Below, one piece after another: positions 52,621 through 61,486 of a stretch of 64,000 bases of DNA. Where the stretch lies: assembly GCA_021647465.1 (NCBI GenBank), contig JAKIUQ010000013.1:22210-86209 (forward strand). Direction: 5' to 3'. The position numbers were made by a program, and so were the translations under genes. Positions within the stretch are counted from its first letter, which is position 1. Every line of letters begins with the position of its first letter. The DNA comes from Emcibacter sp. GTDB lineage: Bacteria > Pseudomonadota > Alphaproteobacteria > Sphingomonadales > Emcibacteraceae. The notes beneath the pieces are model-generated. The model searched no databases. It had not been told where the DNA came from and saw only the letters and a program-made list of their open reading frames with translations.

Positions 52621-53835
52621 TTATGCCATCGCTTTTTGTAAATTTTCATCAATCTTGTCAAAGAATTGTTTCGATGTTAACCAGGCCTGATCAGGACCAA
52701 CAAGAAGGGCCAGATCCTTGGTCATATAGCCCTGCTCAACAGTTTCAACACAGACGCGTTCCAATGTTTCAGAGAATTCTTTCAATGCGTCATTACCATC
52801 CAGTTTCGCGCGGTGGGTCAAGCCACCTGTCCACGCAAAGATAGAGGCGATGGGATTTGTGGAGGTTTCCTTGCCTTGTTGATGCATGCGGTAATGGCGG
52901 GTTACTGTGCCGTGGGCCGCTTCGGCTTCGACGATGGCACCGTCCGGCGTCATCAGCGCAGATGTCATCAGGCCAAGAGAGCCAAAGCCCTGGGCCACGG
53001 TGTCGGATTGAACGTCGCCATCATAATTTTTGCAGGCCCAGACGAATTTTCCGCTCCATTTCATGGCACAGGCGACCATATCGTCAATGAGGCGATGTTC
53101 ATATGTGATGCCCGCATCTGCAAATTTTGTGGCAAATTCACTTTTGAAAATTTCTTCAAACAGGTCTTTAAACCGGCCATCATAGGCTTTCAGGATCGTA
53201 TTCTTTGTACTTAAATAAACCGGCCAGCCGCGGTTTAAGCCATAATTCATGCAGGCCCTTGCAAAATCGCGGATACTTTCGTCAAGATTATACATGGCCA
53301 TGGCAACCCCTGCGCCCGGGAAGTCAAAAACTTCGCGTTCTATGGTCTCACCGCCGTCCTCCGGAACAAATTTTATGGTCATTTTTCCGGCCCCCGGGAC
53401 AAGAAAGTCAGTGGCACGATATTGATCACCAAAAGCATGACGGCCAATGACAATCGGGTCGGTCCAGCCGGGTACCAGACGCGGCACGTTGGAACATATG
53501 ATAGGCTCACGAAATACCGTTCCCCCCAGAATATTGCGGATGGTGCCATTGGGCGAACGCCACATTTTTTTAAGGCCAAATTCTTCAACCCGCTCTTCGT
53601 CCGGCGTGATGGTTGCACATTTTACGCCAACGCCGTATTTAATGATGGCATTCGCAGCATCAATGGTAATCTGATCATCCGTTTCGTCACGTTTTTCGAT
53701 ACCAAGGTCGTAATATTTCAGATCTATATCCAGATAAGGATGAATGAGTTTATCTTTGATCCATGCCCAGATGATGCGAGTCATTTCATCGCCGTCAAGT
53801 TCGACAACAGGATTTTCTACTTTGATTTTAGCCAT
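52621..53835 (-). CDS. icd: NADP-dependent isocitrate dehydrogenase (type II)
   Basis: 404 residues, close to the eukaryotic-type homodimeric enzyme: VELDGDEMTRIIWAWIKDKL, NGTIRNILGGTVFREPIIC, RHAFGDQYRATDF, metal-binding DGDVQSDTVAQGFGSLGLM and EAAHGTVTRHYR. It oxidises isocitrate to 2-oxoglutarate in the TCA cycle, making NADPH and the carbon skeleton for glutamate. Single gene with its own terminator. Confidence 0.98.
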   Translation of the reverse strand: MAKIKVENPVVELDGDEMTRIIWAWIKDKLIHPYLDIDLKYYDLGIEKRDETDDQITIDAANAIIKYGVGVKCATITPDEERVEEFGLKKMWRSPNGTIRNILGGTVFREPIICSNVPRLVPGWTDPIVIGRHAFGDQYRATDFLVPGAGKMTIKFVPEDGGETIEREVFDFPGAGVAMAMYNLDESIRDFARACMNYGLNRGWPVYLSTKNTILKAYDGRFKDLFEEIFKSEFATKFADAGITYEHRLIDDMVACAMKWSGKFVWACKNYDGDVQSDTVAQGFGSLGLMTSALMTPDGAIVEAEAAHGTVTRHYRMHQQGKETSTNPIASIFAWTGGLTHRAKLDGNDALKEFSETLERVCVETVEQGYMTKDLALLVGPDQAWLTSKQFFDKIDENLQKAMA

Positions 53836-53971
53836 AATATGCCTTTATTGAATAACGGCACAAAATTCTTGTGCCTAGGTTAGCGGGTATTTGCAAGAGA
53901 AGAAATTTTTAACAAGATACTTCATTAATATTTTGGCGAAACTACCACTGCTTAGCCATAAAGTGAAGAGC

Positions 53972-54012
53972 AGAAACAAAAAAAACAACCTAAATCAGGG
54001 TGTTTTTTGTTT
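53972..54012 (-). terminator. Possible terminator overlapping the end of the LOG-family gene
   Basis: On the minus strand the region reads A-rich, then ACACCCT-GATTT-AGGTTGT (one mismatch), then eight T. The stem contains the stop codon of the gene upstream. Weak stem but good T-run. Confidence 0.45.
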
Positions 54013-54574
54013 CCTGATCAATTTCTGGTAATGATTTTAGCAAGGGAACAACATCTTCTACGGTATCAACCACATAAAATAGATCACGGGTCTTGGCGCT
54101 GGTGAATTCTTCATGGATGAATTTATCAATGAGGGCCAAAAATGGCTGCCAGTAATTATCAACATTGACAATTATAATGGGCTTATTATGCAATTGTAAT
54201 TGTTTCCATGTAATGACTTCGATGGTTTCATCCAGAGTGCCAATGCTGCCCGGAAGAGCAATGAAGGCGTCAGAATGGTCAAACATCATGCGTTTGCGTT
54301 CATGCATGTTATCGACAATGTAAAAATCTGTTGCCTCCTTCAGGCCAACCTCTTCTTCGTCAAGATGCCTTGGTATAATTCCGGTAACCTGCCCGCCCCC
54401 GCGCATAACGGCGTTGGCAATGACGCCCATTAATCCCACATTTCCCCCGCCATATACCAAACGAATTTTTTCTTGAGCCAGAATATCGCCAAAATTCGCT
54501 GCGATTTTTTTAAAATAATTATTTCGGCCAAACCGCGAGCCGCAATATACGCAAATAGAATTAATATGAGCCAT
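53990..54574 (-). CDS. LOG-family protein (TIGR00730, nucleoside 5'-monophosphate phosphoribohydrolase type)
   Basis: 194 residues, Rossmann-like. Opens INSICVYCGSRFGRN, with GGGNVGLMG at 42-50 and the active loop LPGSIGTLDE at 107-116. The family motif is PGGxGTxxE; the second Gly is Ser here, a small change. R94-K95 in MHERKRMMF also match the catalytic region. Homologues release the base from nucleotide monophosphates, in plants for cytokinin activation; the bacterial role is uncertain. Stands alone on the minus strand. Confidence 0.88.
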   Translation of the reverse strand: MAHINSICVYCGSRFGRNNYFKKIAANFGDILAQEKIRLVYGGGNVGLMGVIANAVMRGGGQVTGIIPRHLDEEEVGLKEATDFYIVDNMHERKRMMFDHSDAFIALPGSIGTLDETIEVITWKQLQLHNKPIIIVNVDNYWQPFLALIDKFIHEEFTSAKTRDLFYVVDTVEDVVPLLKSLPEIDQETKNTLI

Positions 54575-54819
54575 TTAATCGTTGAATCCTTTTAAATTGA
54601 TACTGACTTGGTAAATTGATGCTGATTTGAATCAGGAAGACTTGCTTTTTCTTATGGTCATAGTTTTGACAATTTTTAATTTTATTCATTCCCTATTCTA
54701 CAACAAGTATGTTAAAGAAAAAATTATAAAAAAGGTTAAGCCTTAAAATACTACTGACATCGCCTCTCTTATGCAGTATATAGTTTTTCGCGCTTTTACA
54801 AAAATGATTTGGTAAGTAG

Positions 54820-55896
54820 TTGATAGAGCATCATTCAGAAAATTCGCAGAAAAGAGAAAAGAAGAGGTCGGACTGGGTCGTGCGCGGCAGCATTAGTCTG
54901 CTGGCACTGGTCGCCGCCTGCGCCGTCGTATGGATATTGTTTTTTGCGGATGATAAGGGTAATGAATTTTTTACGTCCAGTCCCCTGCAAGAAGAGGCCG
55001 CAGTAGAAAAGGACCGCGCCGGGCCGCCGCAAGGCCCTATCATACAAAAAACAATATTGCCGAGTTTTGATGTTGTACGGATCAGCCGAAATGGCACAGG
55101 TGTTATCGCGGGGCGCGCCGAACCCAATAGTGATATTTATATTTACGCTCATGGCAAGGAAATTGGTTCTGCGGTGGCAGACCGAAACGGTGAATGGGTA
55201 CTCTTGTATGATGACCCGCTGCCTAACGGGCCGACCGAACTTAGCCTGAAATCAACAATGCCCGGCAAATTCGAGGTTTTTTCCAGTGATGTGGTCATCG
55301 TTGCCGTCCCCAGAAGAGATGAAGAACGGTTCAACGAAGATGAAAAAAATGGTGTTGTCGCCATATTAAGCCCGCGTACAGGCGGCGGCCCCACAAGAGT
55401 ATTGCAAAAACCGCGTTTGGTAAATTTCGCCGAATTGACCAAGGGTCTTTCGTTGGATTCTCTGGACTATGATGAAAAGGCAAATGCGATTGTCTCCGGG
55501 TCAGCAATTAAAAATACGCGTCTGCGGATTTATCTGGACAATGATTTTATAGGTGAAGTAAGGGCATCGGATGAGGGGATTTGGACCTATTCTTTTGTTA
55601 AGGATCTTGGGTTTGAAGAACATATTATTCGTATTGACCAATTGCTCGAAGGGGATGATGTCGAAGTGCGTATTGAACAGCCGTTCATTCGCGGCGAAGC
55701 CCTTGACCCCCTGAAGGCCACAGGAGAGGTGATTGTGCGCCCCGGCAACAGCTTATGGCATATTGCGCGTAAACTTTATGGCTCAGGTTTCCATTATACG
55801 CTTATTTTCGGGGCGAATAAGAGCTTGATAAAAGATCCCGATTTGATTTATCCGGGACAAAAATTTACCCTGCCACAGGCGCCTGTTACGGAATGA
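54820..55896 (+). CDS. LysM-domain protein with Ig-like repeats, membrane-anchored
   Basis: 358 residues. A stop codon precedes the TTG at 54820, so the start is this TTG or a later codon. A basic head is followed by one transmembrane helix (about 22-43, GSISLLALVAACAVVWILFF). Two Ig-like or carboxypeptidase-regulatory-like modules follow (ISRNGTGVIAGRAEPNSDIY; ANAIVSGSAIKNTRLRIYLD). The C-terminal LysM domain (about 308-352) reads RPGNSLWHIARKLYG and DPDLIYPGQKFTLP. It likely binds peptidoglycan in the periplasm. Convergent with a small unknown gene. Confidence 0.85.
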   Translation: MIEHHSENSQKREKKRSDWVVRGSISLLALVAACAVVWILFFADDKGNEFFTSSPLQEEAAVEKDRAGPPQGPIIQKTILPSFDVVRISRNGTGVIAGRAEPNSDIYIYAHGKEIGSAVADRNGEWVLLYDDPLPNGPTELSLKSTMPGKFEVFSSDVVIVAVPRRDEERFNEDEKNGVVAILSPRTGGGPTRVLQKPRLVNFAELTKGLSLDSLDYDEKANAIVSGSAIKNTRLRIYLDNDFIGEVRASDEGIWTYSFVKDLGFEEHIIRIDQLLEGDDVEVRIEQPFIRGEALDPLKATGEVIVRPGNSLWHIARKLYGSGFHYTLIFGANKSLIKDPDLIYPGQKFTLPQAPVTE

Positions 55897-55904
55897 CTTC
55901 TGAT

Positions 55905-56360
55905 TTAATTTGTGATGGCTTCCTGGGTTGATTTAAAATTCTCACGCATGTCAATCAAGGTGTAGGTGATGGCTTCCATGAGCCGTTTGGCATTCATAGG
56001 CCCGGTAAATTCGGTGAGCGAAACCATCTGTATCTGACTATTCACGGACAGATTGCAATCACCTTTGATGAAAGACGGCGTGAAAGTTGTCAGCAGATCT
56101 CTTCTGCGTGTTTTATCTTCTGAACTAAAGGGAATATAACCAAGGCTGGCGACCAGATTCATGGAAAATTTCCCGGGATTCTCTGAGCGTAATATTTGGC
56201 CGGAAAAATTAATATTCTGCCATGAGAAGGTAAAGCGTGACGGGAATTTGATCGCCACATCTGTCGTTTGAAGGGCCACATCATTCATTAATTCTTGCAA
56301 ATCTATGGGAGGGGATTTCTCCATATCGTCTGTCTTTGTACTTTTATTCACTCTCGGCAC
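55905..56360 (-). CDS. Conserved-looking hypothetical protein
   Basis: 151 residues, no signal peptide or membrane segment; family not recognised. The body is alternating strands (FPSRFTFSWQNINFSGQILR, GKFSMNLVASLGYIPFS) followed by a C-terminal helix with MEAITYTLIDMRENFK. An internal Met13 start (MEKSPPIDLQELMNDVALQT) is possible and may be the real one. Codon use and lack of overlap support it as a gene. It is divergent from the ABC exporter gene and convergent with the LysM gene. Confidence 0.6.
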   Translation of the reverse strand: MPRVNKSTKTDDMEKSPPIDLQELMNDVALQTTDVAIKFPSRFTFSWQNINFSGQILRSENPGKFSMNLVASLGYIPFSSEDKTRRRDLLTTFTPSFIKGDCNLSVNSQIQMVSLTEFTGPMNAKRLMEAITYTLIDMRENFKSTQEAITN

Positions 56361-56492
56361 ATTAATTTCCCTATTGGCAGAATGTTTCCATATGGGGAAT
56401 AATATTTAAAGAGACTTAAAAAACTGTAAATATGTCTCATATTCAGTATAGTTTTGATCATATGTATGACAAAAGACCAACAGGGAAGAAAT

Positions 56493-58397
56493 ATGGCACA
56501 TGGCAAACCCTCTTATAATGCCGCAGATGAAGAAAATGACGGTGGCGCTAAAGAGAACCATTGGGAAACCATAAAGACCTTGTTGCCTTTCATATGGATG
56601 GCGGGACGGTGGGATCTCAGAACGCGAGTGATATTCGCCCTTGTTTTTCTCATAATCGCAAAATTGATCGGTATTTATGTCCCGTTTTTGTTCAAAGATG
56701 CCATTGATGCCTTGACAGGCGGCCCTGAGGGAAGCTTTAAGGCGGATATGGGGACAGTCGCGCTTGCGGTGCCCTTTGCCGTTATTTTTGGTTATGGGTT
56801 GGCGCGAATTTTAAGCCTGTTTTTTGGCGAACTACGTGATGCAGTATTTGCCAAGGTAGGCCAGAATGCCCTAAGGAATATCGCGCTCAGTACCTTTCGC
56901 CATTTGCATAACCTGTCGCTGAAATTTCATATGGAACGTAAAACCGGGGGGTTAAGCCGCGTTATTGAACGGGGCACGCGGGGGATTGATTTCCTGCTTC
57001 GATTTATGTTGTTCAATATTTTACCGACGTTGCTGGAGATATTGCTGATCACCATTGTTTTCTGGACCAAGTTTGGATTTTATTATGCATTGGTCACTTT
57101 TATCTGCCTGACGTCTTATGTTTTTTATACCATATCGATTACGGAATGGCGGTTGAAATTTCGCAGAGAAATGAACAGGCAAGACACCGAAGCCAACAGC
57201 AAGGCGGTTGATAGTCTGCTTAATTTTGAAACGGTAAAATATTTTACCAATGAAGAACATGAAGCCCGGCGTTATGATGTTGCCCTGGCAAAATATGAGT
57301 CGGCCTCGGTCAGGAGCCAGACGTCACTGGCTGTTCTGAACGTGGGGCAAAGTGTGATCATTTCAACTGGCCTTGTGATCGTGTTGTTGATGGCTGCAAA
57401 AGGGGTGATTGAGGGTCAATTTACGATTGGTGAATTTGTTTTGATTAATTCTTTGCTGATCCAGATATATATGCCGCTTAATTTCCTTGGCATGGTTTAT
57501 CGGGAAATAAAGCAATCTCTTGTTGATATGGAAAAAATGTTCGGCATGATCCGAAAGAAATCAGACGTCATGGATGCGCCGGATGCAAAGAGCCTTGTCA
57601 TTAACGGCGGGGAAGTTGAATTTGACAAAGTCTCCTTTCATTATGATGAAGCAAGGCCCATATTAAAGAATATTTCCTTTAAGGTTGCCGCCGGCACAAC
57701 CACAGCAATCGTGGGGGCCAGCGGCGCGGGCAAGTCAACTATCTCAAGGATTCTATTTCGTTTCTATGATGTGACGTCGGGAAGAATTCTGATTGATGGT
57801 CAGGATATTCGTCAGGTTAGCCAAAAAACTTTGCGCCGCCAAATTGGTGTTGTGCCTCAGGATACCGTTCTTTTTAATGATACGATCGGTTATAATATTC
57901 AATATGGCCGCCCGGATGCGACGGATAAGGATGTGGAAAATGCGGCAAAACATGCGCAGATACATGATTTTATTATGAGTCTTCCGGATCAATATGACAG
58001 CGAGGTTGGCGAGCGGGGCCTGAAACTGTCCGGCGGGGAGAAGCAGCGGGTTGCCATTGCGCGAACCATCCTGAAGGATCCGGCAATATTATTATTGGAT
58101 GAGGCGACATCGGCGCTTGATAGTCATACGGAGCTTGATATTCAAATGGCTCTGGAGGAAATTTCCAAGAGCCGGACAACGATTGTTATTGCCCATAGAT
58201 TATCGACTATTGTTAATGCGAATGAGATAATCGTACTGGAAAAGGGGGAAATTATTGAACGGGGGCGTCATGATGATCTTCTGGAACAAAGGGGGGTTTA
58301 TTACAGTATGTGGCAGAAACAGAAAGAAGCCTCTGAAGTTATGCAGAAATTAGCAGAGCTGGATGAGTTTAATACGGATTTTGATAAAAAGATTTGA
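56493..58397 (+). CDS. Atm1/HMT-type ABC exporter (fused permease-ATPase)
   Basis: 634 residues from ATG 56493, preceded by AGGGA. Six transmembrane helices in the first 330 residues with the Atm1-type GGLSRVIERGTRGIDFLLRF motif. The nucleotide-binding domain has Walker A GASGAGKS at 408-415, signature LSGGEKQR near 512, Walker B ILLLDEATSALD near 532 and H-loop IAHRLST near 566. This group exports glutathione-linked or heavy-metal/Fe-S related compounds. psd follows after 43 bases and may share the transcript. Confidence 0.9.
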   Translation: MAHGKPSYNAADEENDGGAKENHWETIKTLLPFIWMAGRWDLRTRVIFALVFLIIAKLIGIYVPFLFKDAIDALTGGPEGSFKADMGTVALAVPFAVIFGYGLARILSLFFGELRDAVFAKVGQNALRNIALSTFRHLHNLSLKFHMERKTGGLSRVIERGTRGIDFLLRFMLFNILPTLLEILLITIVFWTKFGFYYALVTFICLTSYVFYTISITEWRLKFRREMNRQDTEANSKAVDSLLNFETVKYFTNEEHEARRYDVALAKYESASVRSQTSLAVLNVGQSVIISTGLVIVLLMAAKGVIEGQFTIGEFVLINSLLIQIYMPLNFLGMVYREIKQSLVDMEKMFGMIRKKSDVMDAPDAKSLVINGGEVEFDKVSFHYDEARPILKNISFKVAAGTTTAIVGASGAGKSTISRILFRFYDVTSGRILIDGQDIRQVSQKTLRRQIGVVPQDTVLFNDTIGYNIQYGRPDATDKDVENAAKHAQIHDFIMSLPDQYDSEVGERGLKLSGGEKQRVAIARTILKDPAILLLDEATSALDSHTELDIQMALEEISKSRTTIVIAHRLSTIVNANEIIVLEKGEIIERGRHDDLLEQRGVYYSMWQKQKEASEVMQKLAELDEFNTDFDKKI

Positions 58398-58440
58398 TGG
58401 TTATCGCAGACTGCTTTACAAATGATTTGTGAGGAAAAAA

Positions 58441-59148
58441 ATGGACAAAATTATGGATAAAATATCACCGCTTTTAGGCTATTTCCACCGGGAAGGGCAT
58501 AAATTCATTTTGGGTTTTGGGGCCGTTACCATACTTTTCTATTTATTGGGTCTGGATATTTTGGGCGTTATTGGTCTGATATTGACCATCTGGTGTGCCT
58601 ATTTTTTCCGCGATCCAGAACGGGTGACGCCGGTAAAGGCAGGATTGGTTATCAGCCCGGCGGACGGTGTTGTACAATCTGTCTGTATGGCCGTACCGCC
58701 TCAGGAACTGGAGCTTGGCGATGAACTGCGCACGCGCGTCAGTGTTTTTATGAATGTCTTCGATGTGCATGTGAACCGCGTTCCGATTGATGGCATGATC
58801 ATAAAACAGGTTTATACGCCGGGTAAATTCCTTAATGCCTCTCTTGAAAAAGCCAGCGTGGATAACGAACGGCATTCTCTTTTGCTCAAAGCCTCTTCCG
58901 GCAAGCAATATGCCTTTGTCCAGATCGCAGGTCTGGTCGCGCGGCGCATTCTTTGTTGGGCTGAAGATGGCAAGGAATATAAGGCAGGTGAAAGATTTGG
59001 CTTAATTCGATTTGGCAGCCGTGTGGATATTTATTTGCCTAAAGGCGTTCATTCCATGGTTTGTGTCGGCCAGCGTGCCGTAGCCGGAGAGACCATCATT
59101 GCCAACGAGAAAACCAAAGAGAATGACCGCGAAGGTGAAATCCGCTAG
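58441..59148 (+). CDS. psd: Phosphatidylserine decarboxylase proenzyme
   Basis: 235 residues from ATG 58441 (AGGA ahead; the GTG at 58429 is less likely). One or two N-terminal hydrophobic helices, then SPADGVVQSVCMAVPP, NVFDVHVNRVPIDG and the processing site FGSRVDIYLP where Ser193 becomes the pyruvoyl cofactor. Short type, common in alphaproteobacteria. Makes phosphatidylethanolamine from the PssA product. Followed after 36 bases by pssA. Confidence 0.95.
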   Translation: MDKIMDKISPLLGYFHREGHKFILGFGAVTILFYLLGLDILGVIGLILTIWCAYFFRDPERVTPVKAGLVISPADGVVQSVCMAVPPQELELGDELRTRVSVFMNVFDVHVNRVPIDGMIIKQVYTPGKFLNASLEKASVDNERHSLLLKASSGKQYAFVQIAGLVARRILCWAEDGKEYKAGERFGLIRFGSRVDIYLPKGVHSMVCVGQRAVAGETIIANEKTKENDREGEIR

Positions 59149-59184
59149 GGCCAAATAATTGAGTCTCAGCCACAGGAATATAAT

Positions 59185-60003
59185 ATGCCTAATTTAAATG
59201 ATCATCATTTATTCCCGCTGCGCAGTCTTGTGCCGAATGCCATAACGGTGTTGGCCATATGCGCCGGCATGTCGGCCATCAGATTTGCTATTCTTGGTCG
59301 TTGGGAAGGGGCGGTTCTTGCGGTTCTTATCGCGGGCGTATTGGATGGTTTGGATGGCCGAATGGCAAGGTTGCTGAAGGGGGCTTCCAAATTTGGTGCG
59401 GAATTGGATTCCCTGTCTGATATTGTCAGTTTTGGTGTGGCACCGGCGGTCATTTTATATTCCTGGGTCTTGATGGATGTGAAGGGGGTTGGCTGGTTGC
59501 TTGCCCTTATCTATACGACATCAATGGCCTTAAGGCTCGCGCGGTTTAACACCATGAGCCACGACGAAGACGCCAATAAAGAGGAAAAAAGGGATTATTT
59601 CGCGGGTATCCCCGCGCCGGCTGCGGCAGCGCTCGCGCTATGGCCAATGATTTTATACTTTTTAACGGATATTGAATTCTTCCGGAATCCCATTTTTTGT
59701 GTGATTTACCTTGGGTGCATTTCCGCATTGACTATAAGCAGTGTGCCGACTTTTTCTTTTAAGAGGCTGAGCATTAAAAGAAAATATGTCTTATTCTATT
59801 TACTGGGGATTTCGATTTTTGCAACATTGCTGGTGACCCAGATTTGGGCGACAATGTCGGTGGTTGGCCTGCTTTATATTCTGACTATTCCTATCGCCGC
59901 GTTTCAGCATAAGCGAAAATATGGCCAGCATAAGCAAAAAAACAGCAAGAAAAAAACTGTTTCGCAGACTGTATCCAAAAAGGATATAGAGCCTGAGAAA
60001 TAA
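59185..60003 (+). CDS. pssA: CDP-diacylglycerol-serine O-phosphatidyltransferase
   Basis: 272 residues, about eight transmembrane helices. The CDP-alcohol phosphotransferase motif DGRMAR-N8-GAELDSLSD at 57-79 is complete (Asp57, Asp75, Asp79). It makes phosphatidylserine, the substrate of Psd. psd-pssA order matches many alphaproteobacteria. The C-terminus is a Lys-rich cytoplasmic tail. Confidence 0.95.
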   Translation: MPNLNDHHLFPLRSLVPNAITVLAICAGMSAIRFAILGRWEGAVLAVLIAGVLDGLDGRMARLLKGASKFGAELDSLSDIVSFGVAPAVILYSWVLMDVKGVGWLLALIYTTSMALRLARFNTMSHDEDANKEEKRDYFAGIPAPAAAALALWPMILYFLTDIEFFRNPIFCVIYLGCISALTISSVPTFSFKRLSIKRKYVLFYLLGISIFATLLVTQIWATMSVVGLLYILTIPIAAFQHKRKYGQHKQKNSKKKTVSQTVSKKDIEPEK

Positions 60004-60111
60004 TTCTGCCAGAATCCATCCAATAAAAATAACCTTGCACTTACCTCTTTCTAAACGTATGTTTTAAACGATATTGTTGCTTAGTTATCATATCTTAAAA
60101 GCAGATAAAGA

Positions 60112-60750
60112 ATGAAGTATAAAAAGTCCGTAGGGCAGAACGCCAAAGAACGTATTCTTGATGTTTCCGAAAAACTGTTTGCCGAGGGCAGCTTTGCGAG
60201 TGTTTCCGTTCGAACCGTAACCAGCGCGGCGCAGGTCAATCTATCCGCCGTTAATTATTATTTCGGTTCGAAAAAAGGCCTGTTTCAATCGGTATATGTG
60301 CGCCGGGCAACCTTGATGAACCATGAGAGATTAGGTTTGTTGCAGGAGGCCGTGGGCAAGGCACAGCAAGAAGGGCGAGCTGTATCGGTGAGGGAGTTGA
60401 TCAATGCCATGCTGACGCCCCCTATTTTTTGGCTGTATGAAAAAGAAAAAGGGCTTTCAGGCTATATCCGCTTTCTCGCCCGCGCCTATCTGGAGGCGGC
60501 CAGTGATATGGAGAATGTGTTAAGCCAGGAAGTGGATGTGTTTGATAAATTTGTGCCTTATTTTCAGGAAGTAAATCCATCTTTGACCGTAGAAGACATA
60601 TATTGGCGCATTCATTTTATCATGGGCGTTATGCATCATACCATCAATCATTTGGATCGGATTGGTTTGTTATCGCATACGGCGTGCCGTGTTGAAACAC
60701 GTGAGCAGACAAGAGATCGTATGGTTGCCTTCTGTTGTGAAGGTTTTTAA
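60112..60750 (+). CDS. TetR/AcrR family transcriptional regulator
   Basis: 212 residues. N-terminal helix-turn-helix (about 11-57): AKERILDVSEKLFAEGSFAS, VSVRTVTSAAQVNLSAVNYY and FGSKKGLFQSVYVRR. The C-terminal ligand domain is helical, with FLARAYLEAASDMENV, unassigned. Target genes are unknown; the divergent or adjacent genes are pssA (upstream, same strand) and a convergent small protein gene. Confidence 0.93.
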   Translation: MKYKKSVGQNAKERILDVSEKLFAEGSFASVSVRTVTSAAQVNLSAVNYYFGSKKGLFQSVYVRRATLMNHERLGLLQEAVGKAQQEGRAVSVRELINAMLTPPIFWLYEKEKGLSGYIRFLARAYLEAASDMENVLSQEVDVFDKFVPYFQEVNPSLTVEDIYWRIHFIMGVMHHTINHLDRIGLLSHTACRVETREQTRDRMVAFCCEGF

Positions 60751-60766
60751 GGCATAGCCCAAGGAT

Positions 60767-61336
60767 TTATCCGAATAAGTCGTCTATGGCGTTTTGAGAA
60801 AGATCTTCGCCGTCTAATTTATCTGTATCCTTATCAAAATAATGATCAATGCTGTCTTTCGGAGCCACGTGTTTTTCGCCGTTAATAATGGCACCGCATT
60901 TTTCGATAAGAGTGATCATTTGAGGGCCATAATCATCGATTATTCTTTGGGATTCTTCACGGGAATCTTCTTCCAGATATTGGGATACTTGCGCGATGGT
61001 GGACAAAACAAGCTCATCCATTTTGGCAATGGTTTCCTCAAAGGGCAGACGATATTCATCGGGGGAATGATTATAGGCTTCTATGGCAAGATCTTTGGCT
61101 GCAAAAACACTGTCGGCAAAATGTTCTTGATAATTCTTGGGTGACCATTCCAGAATATCTTCAATGCATTCGGGCATTGAAGGCAGCATGTCTAACAGCA
61201 TATGGACTTCATTAAAATGATTTATATAGTCCGTTGCGAGCAAGGTTTGAGAATTTATATTCTCATCCTTTACTTTATTTTGGAGCGTTTCATAATTTGT
61301 CAAAATACTAATTTTCTTTTTGTATCTGTCCGACAT
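60767..61336 (-). CDS. Hypothetical acidic protein with CheY-binding-like C-terminal tail
   Basis: 189 residues, helical and strongly acidic, no signal or membrane segment, family not recognised. Central helices include YINHFNEVHMLLDMLPSMPE and LPFEETIAKMDELVLSTIAQ. The last residues, EDLSQNAIDDLFG, closely resemble the CheY-binding peptides of FliM (LDQTEIDSLLG here) and of the CheZ-like protein (DQDSIDALFDSF here). This suggests docking to a CheY-like receiver. It lies away from chemotaxis genes, convergent with the TetR gene. Confidence 0.7.
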   Translation of the reverse strand: MSDRYKKKISILTNYETLQNKVKDENINSQTLLATDYINHFNEVHMLLDMLPSMPECIEDILEWSPKNYQEHFADSVFAAKDLAIEAYNHSPDEYRLPFEETIAKMDELVLSTIAQVSQYLEEDSREESQRIIDDYGPQMITLIEKCGAIINGEKHVAPKDSIDHYFDKDTDKLDGEDLSQNAIDDLFG

Positions 61337-61425
61337 ACCCCCCCAAAAATGCCGGTAAAACGGTATTCAAGTAATAATATAAGCTAGGCCTTAACATAAG
61401 ACTAAGGAAAATTCAATCGCCATAT

Positions 61426-61451
61426 AAAAAACCCCAATCCGAAGATTGGGG
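61426..61451 (-). terminator. Rho-independent terminator of glnB-glnA
   Basis: On the minus strand CCCCAATC-TTCG-GATTGGGG forms a perfect eight-base stem with a UUCG loop, followed by six T. It lies 36 bases past the glnA stop. Confidence 0.95.
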
Positions 61452-61486
61452 CAATACTCGTTTTAGATTATTTATGTGAGGCGATA

